NCBI GenBank assembly: GCA_900766055.1
Contig: CAAFTZ010000078.1
Coordinates: forward strand, 1-52,898
Direction of reading: 5' to 3'
Source: an uncultured Parasutterella sp.
Lineage (GTDB): Bacteria > Pseudomonadota > Gammaproteobacteria > Burkholderiales > Burkholderiaceae_F
Length of the DNA: 52,898 bases
Position 1 is the first letter of the stretch. Every line of letters starts with the position of its first letter. Positions 25,651 to 33,959 of this stretch are shown piece by piece. The position numbers were made by a program, and so were the translations under genes. The notes under the pieces were generated by a model, which ran no database searches, was not told the origin of the DNA, and saw nothing but the letters and a program-made list of their open reading frames with translations.

Positions 25651-27132
25651 TTAGTTTTCAGCAATCGCGCGTCCGGCTATCCTTCCGTAGCACATGGCCT
25701 TCGCGAAGGCTGTACCGGTCATGTAGGCTGAACCGTGGATACCGCCCGTCATTTCGCCTGCGGCATAAAGGTGCGGGATCTTTTCGCCGAAAATATTGAT
25801 AACTTCGGCCTTAGGTGTGATTCTGACGCCTGCACAAGTACTCATGAGGCCGGAGGTCAAAGGCATGATATAGATCCTTTTATCGACGGGAATCACGACT
25901 GGTTTGCCGTAGCCGGAAGAGAGACTGTCACGGCCGAATTCGGAATCAACGCCTTTGGTTTGAATGTCGGAGTTGTATTTTTCTACTGTCTTCAAAGCGA
26001 CTTCAACGGGAAGTCCGGCTTTAGCCGCAGCGTCTGCAAAGTTTTTGCCGACAAATACATGAGCCGGCGGATTGGGTCCGTCAGAACCTTCTAACAAGAC
26101 CTTGTCACCAACCCAGGACTTCATAGCCTTTTCTCGGATGCTGTCGTCAAAGACGGCATAACCTAAACCGTCCGGCTGATCGAGTGTCGGGTTGCCGAGC
26201 TCCTTATAAGACAGTGATTCTTTTGCAAAGCGCTGTCCGTTTTTGTTCAAAAGGATCGCGCCGGAGAATTGAATCAGCGAAAAGTCATTGATATGACGAG
26301 GATTCGACTTGTACCCGAAACTTGCGCGAACATAACCGGTATCTAAGGTATCGGCACCGTATTCAAGCGCCATATTGATACCGTCGCCAGTTGCCCCCGG
26401 AGCTGCCACCACTGCAGCTTGTTTCATCATCGGTACATAACGGTTAAGCATTGCCGGATTGTGGCAGAAACCGCCGGCAGAAAGGAGCACGCCCTTATTG
26501 GCTTTGAAGTACAGGTCTTTTCCTTTGCTCGAAGCTTTGACGCCGCAAATTTGATTCGTCTGAGGATCACAAATCAGTCTTTCGCCTTTTGTCGAAGTCA
26601 TGATTGCGGCACCGTTGTCCGTAACATATTTCTGCATACATTTAACGACTTCTGCAGGATCAAAACGATGTGCTCTCGGCACGTCCATACCGGAAGGTGC
26701 ATAAACCATTGAAGGATGAACACCGTGATCAGAGAGCCAAATGAAATGAGGCAGAGCTTCTTTGATATAAGCCTTAACCAGCTCAGGATCGTTTACGTGT
26801 CCGCCAATGTCCAGCATGTTTTTCAGAAAATGTTCATCGTCGTCTTTGATTCCGCGTTCGATCTGGTAAGGCGTATTAGCAGCAGAATATTGGCCGCCGC
26901 AAATGGCGCTCGCACCGCCGACAAACGGCATTTTTTCTAAGATCAGCGTCTTCAGTTTGTGGTCTGTTGTTTCGATAGCGCAGCCTAAACCGGCTCCGCC
27001 TGCGCCCACAATGATGACGTCATATTCTCCGTCCCACTTTTGCGAAGGATTGAGAGTAAGGGCATGAACTGCCGTTGAAGAGATTGCAAAAGCCGAAAGT
27101 GCACTGACTTTAAACAATGACCGTCTTTTCAT
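25651..27132 (-). CDS. Tat-exported FAD-dependent oxidoreductase, fumarate-reductase/flavocytochrome c type (flavoprotein 1)
   Basis: The 493-residue protein opens MKRRSLFK, a twin-arginine signal with cleavage near AVHA (about 24), so it is periplasmic. The FAD-binding GAGGAG is at residues 43-48 and a C-terminal FAD motif at LYAAGEMTGGIHG. Arg301 in NGQRFAKE matches the catalytic proton donor of fumarate reductases. Two substrate-binding positions differ: the His of the HTMGG motif is Ser431 and the Arg of the GANRLGG motif is Tyr470, so fumarate is probably not the substrate. There is no heme (CxxCH) domain. It is divergent (118 bp) from a LysR gene, a likely regulator. Electron donor unknown. 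Confidence 0.93.
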   Translation of the reverse strand: MKRRSLFKVSALSAFAISSTAVHALTLNPSQKWDGEYDVIIVGAGGAGLGCAIETTDHKLKTLILEKMPFVGGASAICGGQYSAANTPYQIERGIKDDDEHFLKNMLDIGGHVNDPELVKAYIKEALPHFIWLSDHGVHPSMVYAPSGMDVPRAHRFDPAEVVKCMQKYVTDNGAAIMTSTKGERLICDPQTNQICGVKASSKGKDLYFKANKGVLLSAGGFCHNPAMLNRYVPMMKQAAVVAAPGATGDGINMALEYGADTLDTGYVRASFGYKSNPRHINDFSLIQFSGAILLNKNGQRFAKESLSYKELGNPTLDQPDGLGYAVFDDSIREKAMKSWVGDKVLLEGSDGPNPPAHVFVGKNFADAAAKAGLPVEVALKTVEKYNSDIQTKGVDSEFGRDSLSSGYGKPVVIPVDKRIYIMPLTSGLMSTCAGVRITPKAEVINIFGEKIPHLYAAGEMTGGIHGSAYMTGTAFAKAMCYGRIAGRAIAEN

Positions 27133-27214
27133 AATTTTCTCCTTAGAATTAGTGGGTTACATATACATATTAGGAGAATGGAAATCGCGCAAATAGATCT
27201 TTTTTTATTTTTCG

Positions 27215-27233
27215 GATTGTTAAAATTACAATC
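27215..27233. promoter_or_regulatory. Perfect inverted repeat, probable LysR-type operator
   Basis: GATTGT-TAAAATT-ACAATC is a perfect 6-7-6 inverted repeat, and it holds a T-N11-A core as LysR boxes do. It ends 17 bases before the lysR ATG (27251) and lies 83-101 bases upstream of the flavoprotein start (27132), a position suited to repressing lysR and activating the flavoprotein gene. Confidence 0.6.
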
Positions 27234-27250
27234 TAAGGAGTTAAAAGATT

Positions 27251-28246
27251 ATGAGCGTCACCGCACAAGAAAACCTCACGGCCTGGAAGCTTTTCCGAGA
27301 ACTTGTCCATTACGGAGAGATAACGACAGCGGCTAATGCATTGGACATCGATGCGGGCAACGCCTCGAGGCTCCTTACTGCCTTAGAGCGAGATCTTGGT
27401 TTTGCAGTGTTCGACCGCACAAAAAGGCCTTTTGTCCTGACTCGCGAAGGAAAGCAGCTTATCACCAACGTTGAAACGCTTTTAGAAGGCGAGAGAAACC
27501 TAAAGAACTTATATCGTCGTGTCCAGAAAGGTGAGAACGTCATTCGGATTCGCTTAGGTATCTGCACGGATTCCGATCCGAGCTTTCTCTTTTCTTTGAT
27601 CGAAGAATATGCGCAGATCGATCCCTCGCTAGAGATTTGTCTCATCGACCGATTAGGTTTAGAGGACGTTCAAAACGGAGCTGTTCATCTTGCCTACATT
27701 CCTTACCTTGCCAAGCGGCAAAGCGTGCTTTGCGTGCCGGTAACCACGGTGTTTATGGTGTCGGTCGCCTCACCTGCTTACCTAGAACGACTTGGAAAAC
27801 CTAAAACACCGCAGGACCTCAAAAACCATGTGACCTTACAGAGAAACGATCCCGGGTATCCCGTGACAACCGGTCTTTGGAAACACAACTATTACCAAGC
27901 GATAGAGCCGAAAAAGGTCTGGTACTTAGACAATCACATCGCTCTTCGAGCCGCAATTGAGGGCAAAGGCATCGCCTTGGATCTACCGTTTTCTTTAACG
28001 GAAAAAGCGATCAAAAACGGATCACTGGTTCCGACGTTGAACGGCTGGCATCGTCAATGCTGGCACTACAGTCTCGTTTGCAAATACGAAACGCTGCACA
28101 AATACTCCAATCTCGGAAACTTTATGGAATGGTTTGCTTTGCGTCTGCAAAACTTTGAGAACCTTCAGTGGCGCAGCGGATACAAACTCTGTCACGAAGA
28201 CTTTCCGATATTTACACCGGGCGGAACAGTTGACGAAGCTCTTTAA
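27251..28246 (+). CDS. LysR-family transcriptional regulator
   Basis: The 331-residue protein has the LysR winged helix at the N-terminus (GEITTAANALDIDAGNASRLLTALERDLGFAVFDR, about residues 24-58) and an effector-binding domain after it, ending beyond the usual length by about 25 residues. AAGGAG precedes the ATG. It is divergent from the exported flavoprotein gene, a common LysR layout, with a perfect inverted repeat between. It is a clear paralogue of the truncated LysR at the left edge (shared YLDxxxALxAxxExKGIALxLPF block). The ligand is unknown but is likely the flavoprotein substrate or a product. Confidence 0.93.
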   Translation: MSVTAQENLTAWKLFRELVHYGEITTAANALDIDAGNASRLLTALERDLGFAVFDRTKRPFVLTREGKQLITNVETLLEGERNLKNLYRRVQKGENVIRIRLGICTDSDPSFLFSLIEEYAQIDPSLEICLIDRLGLEDVQNGAVHLAYIPYLAKRQSVLCVPVTTVFMVSVASPAYLERLGKPKTPQDLKNHVTLQRNDPGYPVTTGLWKHNYYQAIEPKKVWYLDNHIALRAAIEGKGIALDLPFSLTEKAIKNGSLVPTLNGWHRQCWHYSLVCKYETLHKYSNLGNFMEWFALRLQNFENLQWRSGYKLCHEDFPIFTPGGTVDEAL

Positions 28247-28326
28247 CTTTGTCCGAAACGGCCTCTGAAAGCACTGACACAAATCCTCCGTCATTAAACT
28301 CTTCCCCAACACTACTGGAGGTTACC

Positions 28327-28608
28327 TTGGAAAAAATAGAACGCGACAAATTAATCGACGAGCTCACTCTCGCTCTTCTTTATTTGACTTCTTTTACTGA
28401 GGAAGACAAACCGGATGTCCGCATGTCTTGGAAAAGTCATGACTGGACCGCAATGGACCGATTAGTTGACGACGGCTTTATTGAGAAACCTAAATGCATG
28501 CGTAAGCACTCTCGAGTCCTCACAAACGAAGGCATTGAAAAAGCCAAGGAACTCTTGGACCGTGTCGGCCCTTCCCTTGGCTTTAGTAAAAAGGATTGGC
28601 GGGACTAA
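28327..28608 (+). CDS. Small DUF6429-like protein
   Basis: A 93-residue protein. The TTG at 28327 is chosen because GGAGG lies 5 bases before it; an upstream in-frame start would put 26 low-complexity Ser/Thr-rich residues in front with no ribosome site. The body (LIDELTLALLYLTSF, SWKSHDWTAMDRLVDDGFIEKP, RVLTNEGIEKAKELL) matches the DUF6429 pattern: a small winged-helix-like domain whose strand ends in a typical wing after the LVDDGFI helix. Function is unknown; a DNA- or protein-binding role is possible. It follows the LysR gene by 80 bases. Confidence 0.8.
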   Translation: MEKIERDKLIDELTLALLYLTSFTEEDKPDVRMSWKSHDWTAMDRLVDDGFIEKPKCMRKHSRVLTNEGIEKAKELLDRVGPSLGFSKKDWRD

Positions 28609-28639
28609 TTCAATCGCCTAGTCCGCAAAACGAGATCTC

Positions 28640-29656
28640 TTAGACCATCGCCACTTCCGGTTCAAGCTTGACTCCGAAACAGTTCTTGACGCGAAGACGG
28701 ACGTCCTGAGCCATTGCGTAGATGTCTTCACCGGTAGCCTGTCCGTAGTTAACCAGAACCAGCGGCTGCTTTTCCCATACACCGACGTCGCCCATGCGAT
28801 AGCCGCGAAGCCCTGCGTTATCAATCAGCCATGCGGCGGAAAGCTTGAAACGACCGCCGGCCAAAGGATAAGAAACTAAAGAAGGATTGGTCCGAAGAAG
28901 ACTCGTAAAAGTCTCTCTGTCAACGACAGGATTCTTGAAGAAACTTCCGGCGTTTCCGAACTTCACCGGAGACGGCAGTTTTCTGCGGCGCAGTGAAATC
29001 ACGCAGGAGTAAACGTCTTGGGGAGAGAGCTCGGGGAAGCTGTTGATCTCGATCTCTTCGGCAAGCGCTTTGTAGGAAGTGTTAGGAACCCAATTCTTGG
29101 GAAGCTTGAACGTCACAGCAGTGATGACCAAATGACGGTTTTCCGGCTTCTTAAACGTTGATTGGCGGTAGCCGAAGTCGCATTCCTCATTGGTCAGCGT
29201 CCGCTCTTCACCGGTGTCCATATCAAAGCATTCAACTGAATCAATGAACTCTGCGGCTTCTAAGCCATAAGCACCGATATTTTGAATCGGAGCCGCACCG
29301 ACGGTGCCGGGAATGTAAGCCAGGTTCTCAAGACCGGGCATTCCGGCATCAAGCATTTTGCGCACAAAGCTGTGCCAAACCTCGCCGGCTCCGGCACGAA
29401 CGAAATAATGTTCGTCGTCTTCTCTGACCTTCTCAAAACCGGGAATCATCATCCGCAGCAGGAAGCCCGGATAATCCTCTCTAAACAATACATTAGAGCC
29501 GCCTCCGATGACCATAAAGTCCTGAGGCTGCTGCCGGAGATGTTCTCTTGCCTGTTTTAAATCCTCAATGGAACGGATCTCGGCAAAGTTCTTCGCTTTT
29601 GCGTCAACACCGAAGGTATTGAGCTTTTTAATGTGTTCGTCAGTCTTGAGCTCCAT
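28640..29656 (-). CDS. murB: UDP-N-acetylenolpyruvoylglucosamine reductase
   Basis: MurB is the FAD/NADPH enzyme that makes UDP-MurNAc for peptidoglycan. The 338-residue protein opens with THIKKLNTFGVDA-type residues, has the FAD-binding VIGGGSNVLF (about 46-55), IPGTVGAAPIQNIGAYG, the catalytic-serine segment NAGSFFKNP and AAWLIDNAGLRGYRMG. This is the type I (E. coli-like) form by length. It starts 15 bases after the dxs stop on the same strand, so it is probably co-transcribed with dxs. Confidence 0.96.
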   Translation of the reverse strand: MELKTDEHIKKLNTFGVDAKAKNFAEIRSIEDLKQAREHLRQQPQDFMVIGGGSNVLFREDYPGFLLRMMIPGFEKVREDDEHYFVRAGAGEVWHSFVRKMLDAGMPGLENLAYIPGTVGAAPIQNIGAYGLEAAEFIDSVECFDMDTGEERTLTNEECDFGYRQSTFKKPENRHLVITAVTFKLPKNWVPNTSYKALAEEIEINSFPELSPQDVYSCVISLRRRKLPSPVKFGNAGSFFKNPVVDRETFTSLLRTNPSLVSYPLAGGRFKLSAAWLIDNAGLRGYRMGDVGVWEKQPLVLVNYGQATGEDIYAMAQDVRLRVKNCFGVKLEPEVAMV

Positions 29657-29671
29657 AAGAAGGCTCCAAAA

Positions 29672-31543
29672 TTACCCTATTCTTTTGAGACGTTCTTCAA
29701 TCTTATTCAAAATCGATTCTTCATCCATACCGCATTCTTGGTAAAGATGTAAGTTATCTCCTTGCTGGATGAAACGATCGGGAATTCCGATCTGAAGTAC
29801 ATCCGCAGGAAGACCTTTTGCGGCTAAAACCTCAAGGCATGCATCACCGGCGCCGCCAATGATGACATTCTCCTCCAGAGTCACTAAAAGATCATTATTT
29901 TTTGCAGCTTCTTCGATCGCATCGTCGTCAATCGGCTTTACAAAACGCATGTCGTACACGGTGGCATCGATTTTTTCTGCCACTGCTTTGGCCTCCGCCA
30001 GCATACTTCCGAAAGCCAGCAGTGCAACTCTGGCGCCCTTCGGTGCATTTCCGGTACGCACCAGACGAGCTTTGCCGAGCCGCAGTTCATGCATTTCTTT
30101 ATCAACCGGAACGCCGGGTCCTCTGCCTCTCGGATAACGCACGATAGCAGGATGATCAAGCTTGTATCCGGTGTAAAGCATCTGACGGCATTCGTTCTCA
30201 TCCGACGGCGCCATAATCACAAGGTTCGGGATGCAGCGCAGGAAAGACAAATCAAACGATCCGTGGTGCGTTGCACCGTCCGCACCCACTAAACCGCCGC
30301 GATCCAGCGGGAACAGAACCGAAAGGTCCTGAATAGCCACGTCGTGGACGATTTGGTCAAAAGCTCTCTGAGAAAAAGTTGAATAGAAAGTACAGACGGG
30401 TTTTAAGCCTTCCGCTGCAAGACCGGCTGCAAAAGTAGCGGCATGCTGTTCGGCAATCGCAACATCAAAGAAACGGTTCGGAAACTCTTTGGCAAAAGCC
30501 ACCAATCCGGAGCCTTCTTTCATCGCTGGCGTGATCGCAACCACGCCCGGATCCTTGCGCGCAATATCCACGAGCCAGTCACTGAATACCTCAGTGTAGG
30601 TCTTGGCATGCGGAGAAGGAACGATTCCCTTGCTTGAATCAAACGGAGAAATTCCGTGATACTTAGTCGGATTGTCGACAGCCGGAGCATAACCGTGACC
30701 CTTTTGCGTCACAACGTGAAGTACCAGTGGCCCGTTGAGCTGTTTCATGTTCTGAAGCACCGGAATCAGCACTTCTAAGTCATGACCGTCAATCGGACCG
30801 TGATAGTTCATTCCGAATTCTTCAAACAGCGTGGAGTGAGGTGCCACCATACCCTTGCTGTACTCTTCAGCACGCTTCGTTAGATCGAATAGTTTCGGAA
30901 ACGGACGCACAATCGCTTTGCCGATGTCTCGAGCCTGAGCGTAAAACTTTCCGCTCATCAGCTGTGTAAAGTGATTCTTTAGAGCCCCGACCGGCGGAGA
31001 AATAGAACAGTCATTGTCGTTGAGGATCACCAGCAGGCGGAGATCCTTCATGTCGCCCGCGCAGTTCAAGGCCTCAAACACCATACCCGCGGTCATTGCA
31101 CCGTCGCCGATGACGGCAATGTGGCTTCTATCCTTCTTTCCCAAGGTCTTTGCCGCGACGGCCATGCCTAAAATCGCGGAAATAGAAGTGGAAGAATGAC
31201 CCGTTCCGAAACAGTCATACGGACTTTCCGAACGCTTCGGGAAGCCGGACAAGCCTTTGTACTGACGAAGCGTCGGCATGCGGTCTCGACGCCCCGTCAG
31301 AATCTTATGCGCATAAGCCTGATGGCCGACGTCCCAAACTAACCGATCTTCCGGCGTATCAAACACGTAGTGAATAGCGATAGCCAGCTCGACGGTCCCC
31401 AGAGAAGACGAAAGGTGGCCGCCTGTCTTGGAAACGTTATCGATAATGAAAGTACGAAGTTCGTTTGCAAGCTGTTTTAACTCCGGCATCGACAATTTCT
31501 TTAAATCGGCCGGAGAATTAATAGTTTCGAGAATAGTAGTCAT
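29672..31543 (-). CDS. dxs: 1-deoxy-D-xylulose-5-phosphate synthase
   Basis: Dxs condenses pyruvate and glyceraldehyde-3-phosphate, using thiamine diphosphate, as the entry step of the MEP isoprenoid pathway. The 623 residues contain the ThDP motif GDGAMTAGMVFEALN (about 152-166) with the downstream NDND, the GHSSTSISAILGMA segment, and the transketolase pyrimidine domain with AIAEQHAATFAAGLA and HHGSFDLSFLRCIPN. Length is standard. It follows ispA by 13 bases; xseB-ispA-dxs is the conserved proteobacterial order. IspD and IspF of the same pathway lie at 40835-42032. Confidence 0.98.
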   Translation of the reverse strand: MTTILETINSPADLKKLSMPELKQLANELRTFIIDNVSKTGGHLSSSLGTVELAIAIHYVFDTPEDRLVWDVGHQAYAHKILTGRRDRMPTLRQYKGLSGFPKRSESPYDCFGTGHSSTSISAILGMAVAAKTLGKKDRSHIAVIGDGAMTAGMVFEALNCAGDMKDLRLLVILNDNDCSISPPVGALKNHFTQLMSGKFYAQARDIGKAIVRPFPKLFDLTKRAEEYSKGMVAPHSTLFEEFGMNYHGPIDGHDLEVLIPVLQNMKQLNGPLVLHVVTQKGHGYAPAVDNPTKYHGISPFDSSKGIVPSPHAKTYTEVFSDWLVDIARKDPGVVAITPAMKEGSGLVAFAKEFPNRFFDVAIAEQHAATFAAGLAAEGLKPVCTFYSTFSQRAFDQIVHDVAIQDLSVLFPLDRGGLVGADGATHHGSFDLSFLRCIPNLVIMAPSDENECRQMLYTGYKLDHPAIVRYPRGRGPGVPVDKEMHELRLGKARLVRTGNAPKGARVALLAFGSMLAEAKAVAEKIDATVYDMRFVKPIDDDAIEEAAKNNDLLVTLEENVIIGGAGDACLEVLAAKGLPADVLQIGIPDRFIQQGDNLHLYQECGMDEESILNKIEERLKRIG

Positions 31544-31556
31544 CGCTGCTTACTTC

Positions 31557-32459
31557 TTAGTGAGTCCTTTTGATGATGAAATCAGCGATTTCGATTAAAC
31601 GTTCTTTGCCGTCCAAATCTTCGCTGAGCCCTTCAACGGCTTTGGCGGCAATTAAATATTGTTCTTCAGCAAGTTCTTTGGCTTTTTTCAGGCCAAGCAG
31701 GCTGACGTAAGTCGGTTTATCTTCTAAAGCATCCTTACCGGCTGTTTTACCAAGCTCAGCCGTATCGCCGACGACATCCAAAATGTCATCGACGATTTGG
31801 AAAGCCAAACCGATAGCATTTCCATAAGTCTCAAGCTGCGAAAGATCATGCTGTGAAGGAGTCTTTTTTCCGGCAAACGCACCCAAAAGTACGGAGACCT
31901 TAAGGAGCGCCCCCGTTTTCATCGAGTGCATTAGGCGCAGCTCTTCAATCGTCATCTTCTGATTGCCGACGACACTCAGGTCAATCGCCTGCCCTCCGCA
32001 CATGCCTCGCGTGGAGGATGCGTAGGCCAAAAGCTCGACGAGCTTAATTCTCTGCTCAGCAGGCAGCTTCGTTCTGACTAAGAACAAAAAGGCTTCCGGC
32101 TGGAGTGCATCGCCTGCAAGCATGGCCACTGCTTCACCAAAAGCCGCATGAGTAGTGGGCTTACCGTGGCGCAGCATGTCGTTATCCATGCACGGCAGAT
32201 CATCGTGAATCAAGGAATAAGAATGGACGCATTCAACAGCTAAGGCCGTAAGGTCCAGGTTTTCGGGATCGGCATCAAACATTTGTCCGACGGCATAAAC
32301 AAGCAGCGGACGCACGCGCTTACCGCCTCCGATGACGGAGTAGCGCATAGCCGAATGGAGTTTTTGGGGAATAAGAGCTTCCTGAGGAAGATTATTTTCA
32401 GCTGCTTTTTCAACCCTCTGCTGGCAAGCCTTTACCCAATCTTTAAAAGCAACAGTCAT
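31557..32459 (-). CDS. ispA: (2E,6E)-farnesyl diphosphate synthase
   Basis: IspA extends DMAPP/IPP to farnesyl diphosphate. The 300-residue protein has both aspartate-rich motifs of trans-prenyltransferases, the first in SLIHDDLPCMDND and the second in GLAFQIVDDILDVVGD, plus GGKRVRPLLVYAVG near residue 45. Length and motifs match the FPP/GPP synthase family. It starts 6 bases after the xseB stop and is followed by dxs 13 bases on. Confidence 0.97.
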   Translation of the reverse strand: MTVAFKDWVKACQQRVEKAAENNLPQEALIPQKLHSAMRYSVIGGGKRVRPLLVYAVGQMFDADPENLDLTALAVECVHSYSLIHDDLPCMDNDMLRHGKPTTHAAFGEAVAMLAGDALQPEAFLFLVRTKLPAEQRIKLVELLAYASSTRGMCGGQAIDLSVVGNQKMTIEELRLMHSMKTGALLKVSVLLGAFAGKKTPSQHDLSQLETYGNAIGLAFQIVDDILDVVGDTAELGKTAGKDALEDKPTYVSLLGLKKAKELAEEQYLIAAKAVEGLSEDLDGKERLIEIADFIIKRTH

Positions 32460-32465
32460 AACTTC

Positions 32466-32753
32466 TTAGAAAGGGATATCGTCGTCATTTCGACGGGAAT
32501 AGCGGCTTACCGGGGTTTCTTCAGGTTCATCATCCTGCTGATTGCCGAACTTTTGATCCAGTTCACGTACTCTGTCTTCTGCGCGTTTTAACAAGTCATT
32601 GCAGTGTTTGCGCAGTTCAGAGCCGCGGGCATAGGCTTCAACAGATTCTTCCAGAGGCAGACCGCCTTGAGACAGGCGCTGCGACAAGGCTTCCAGTTCC
32701 TTAAGAGCTTCTTCAAAAGACAGAGAAGAAATTTCAGGGGCCTTTTCTCCCAT
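32466..32753 (-). CDS. xseB: Exodeoxyribonuclease VII small subunit, with an SSB-like C-terminal tail
   Basis: XseB is the small helical subunit that coats the XseA catalytic subunit of exonuclease VII. The 95-residue protein has the family core LSFEEALKELEALSQRLSQGGLPLEESVEAYARGSEL (about 11-47) and sits at the head of xseB-ispA-dxs, as usual. It has an acidic, Gln/Asp/Glu-rich linker after about residue 68 and ends RRNDDDIPF. The last six residues, DDDIPF, equal the terminal hexapeptide of the E. coli-type single-strand-binding protein, which recruits many DNA repair enzymes. E. coli XseB is about 80 residues. The core assignment is firm; the tail's meaning is inference. Confidence 0.96.
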   Translation of the reverse strand: MGEKAPEISSLSFEEALKELEALSQRLSQGGLPLEESVEAYARGSELRKHCNDLLKRAEDRVRELDQKFGNQQDDEPEETPVSRYSRRNDDDIPF

Positions 32754-32822
32754 TTCCGATAATCCTTATATTTGTTTGTGTCATGAGCATTTTCGCTCAT
32801 TTAGACGTTAGCGAACAACTTT

Positions 32823-32852
32823 TTGACAATCCTACAGGCATATCTCGATATT
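32823..32852 (+). promoter_or_regulatory. Possible sigma-70 promoter upstream of the sulfurtransferase gene
   Basis: A consensus -35 TTGACA (32823-32828) is followed after 18 bp by GATATT (32847-32852), four of six matches to TATAAT. It would give a leader of about 150 nt before the ATG at 33012. Confidence 0.4.
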
Positions 32853-33011
32853 TAGACGGTTTTCACTCAAGCTGAGGCACTAAATGTAAGCTTTTGCGTT
32901 AGTTTGCTCAAAAATCGTTCAAGCGCCCAAGTGTACTTATTCATAGCGGATGAGCCTTCGAAGATTTGTAATGAAGCCTAAAATCGATTAATCACTAAAA
33001 AGAGGTGTTCC

Positions 33012-33881
33012 ATGATTTTTACGACTTTAATCGAGTCTCGTGAGCTGCATACTTTCATGCTGAATCAGAAAGTCAGCGGAAACAGCAACATCATCATTCT
33101 CGACTGCTCCTGCAGCATTGCAGACCCGAAACTTGGGCTTAAACTCTATGCCAAAGAACATATCCCTGGTGCTGTTCTTGTTGACTTTGACCGCTACGTC
33201 ACCGGCAAGGTAGCGCACGGAACCGGACGCCATCCGATGCCGGACAGAGAAACATTCCGCCAATCCATGGAATATTTCGGCATCTGTCCCGATCGTCAGG
33301 TTGTTCTTTACGATCAGGGCGGCCTCGGCTTTGCAACACGCTTTTGGTATGAGCTCCGCTGGCTGGGTTTGGAAAATGTCTGCGTCCTAGACGGTGGCAT
33401 GACCGCTTGGAAAGAAGAAAACCTACCGGTAACGGACAAGCCGACCGAGCCGTTAAAAGACGGAAAGATCCCTGAGCTTGAGCCGCTTGAAGTACCGGTT
33501 CCGATGAAAACCGTTCAGGACAATCTGAAGACGAAAGAATTCTTAGAAGTGGACGCACGCCCTGCCCTTCGCTTCCAAGGCATCGGCGAAACGATTGACC
33601 ACAAAGCCGGCCACATCCCCGGCGCTGTCAATCGTCCGGGTTCCGAGAACTTCCTTCCCGACGGAAGATTCAAACCTGCGCCTGTTCTGCGTGAAGAATT
33701 CCTGAAACTTCTGGACGGCCGTACACCGGGCAAGGTCATCAATTCCTGCGGATCCGGCGTCAACGCTTCCGCGAACCTCTTTGCAATGGATTTAAGCGGT
33801 CTTTACGGATCGAAACTTTATGTCGGCTCGTGGAGTCAGTGGATTGACGATGACGCTAATCCTGTAGCAACCGGAAAGTAA
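33012..33881 (+). CDS. sseA: Sulfurtransferase, 3-mercaptopyruvate type (tandem rhodanese)
   Basis: The 289-residue protein has two rhodanese domains. The second carries the active-site loop CGSGVNAS with catalytic Cys246; CGSG(V/T)TA is typical of 3-mercaptopyruvate sulfurtransferases, where thiosulfate sulfurtransferases have CRKGVTA. Other motifs are AKEHIPGAVLVDFD, YDQGGLGFATRFWYELRWLG, LDGGMTAWKEE and GHIPGAVNRP. GAGG precedes the ATG. It is transcribed alone behind a TTGACA-type promoter and ended by a hairpin. It may supply sulfane sulfur or handle mercaptopyruvate; no neighbour shows which. Confidence 0.92.
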   Translation: MIFTTLIESRELHTFMLNQKVSGNSNIIILDCSCSIADPKLGLKLYAKEHIPGAVLVDFDRYVTGKVAHGTGRHPMPDRETFRQSMEYFGICPDRQVVLYDQGGLGFATRFWYELRWLGLENVCVLDGGMTAWKEENLPVTDKPTEPLKDGKIPELEPLEVPVPMKTVQDNLKTKEFLEVDARPALRFQGIGETIDHKAGHIPGAVNRPGSENFLPDGRFKPAPVLREEFLKLLDGRTPGKVINSCGSGVNASANLFAMDLSGLYGSKLYVGSWSQWIDDDANPVATGK

Positions 33882-33894
33882 TCGCCTAGCAAGC

Positions 33895-33938
33895 AAAGCC
33901 GCTCCGGATCAAAGGTAATGTTCGACAGCGGTTTTTTT
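33895..33938 (+). terminator. Terminator after the sulfurtransferase gene
   Basis: AAAGCCGCT (33895-33903) pairs with AGCGGTTTT (33927-33935), one G-T pair, with a long 23-nt loop and a T-run into TTTGCG. Confidence 0.55.
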
Positions 33939-33959
33939 GCGTTTGATGACTGCTTCAGA

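Noticed and set aside
28249..28326. Upstream N-terminal extension of the DUF6429 protein
   Set aside because: It has no ribosome site and is Ser/Thr-rich low complexity, while GGAGG sits 5 bases before the TTG at 28327.
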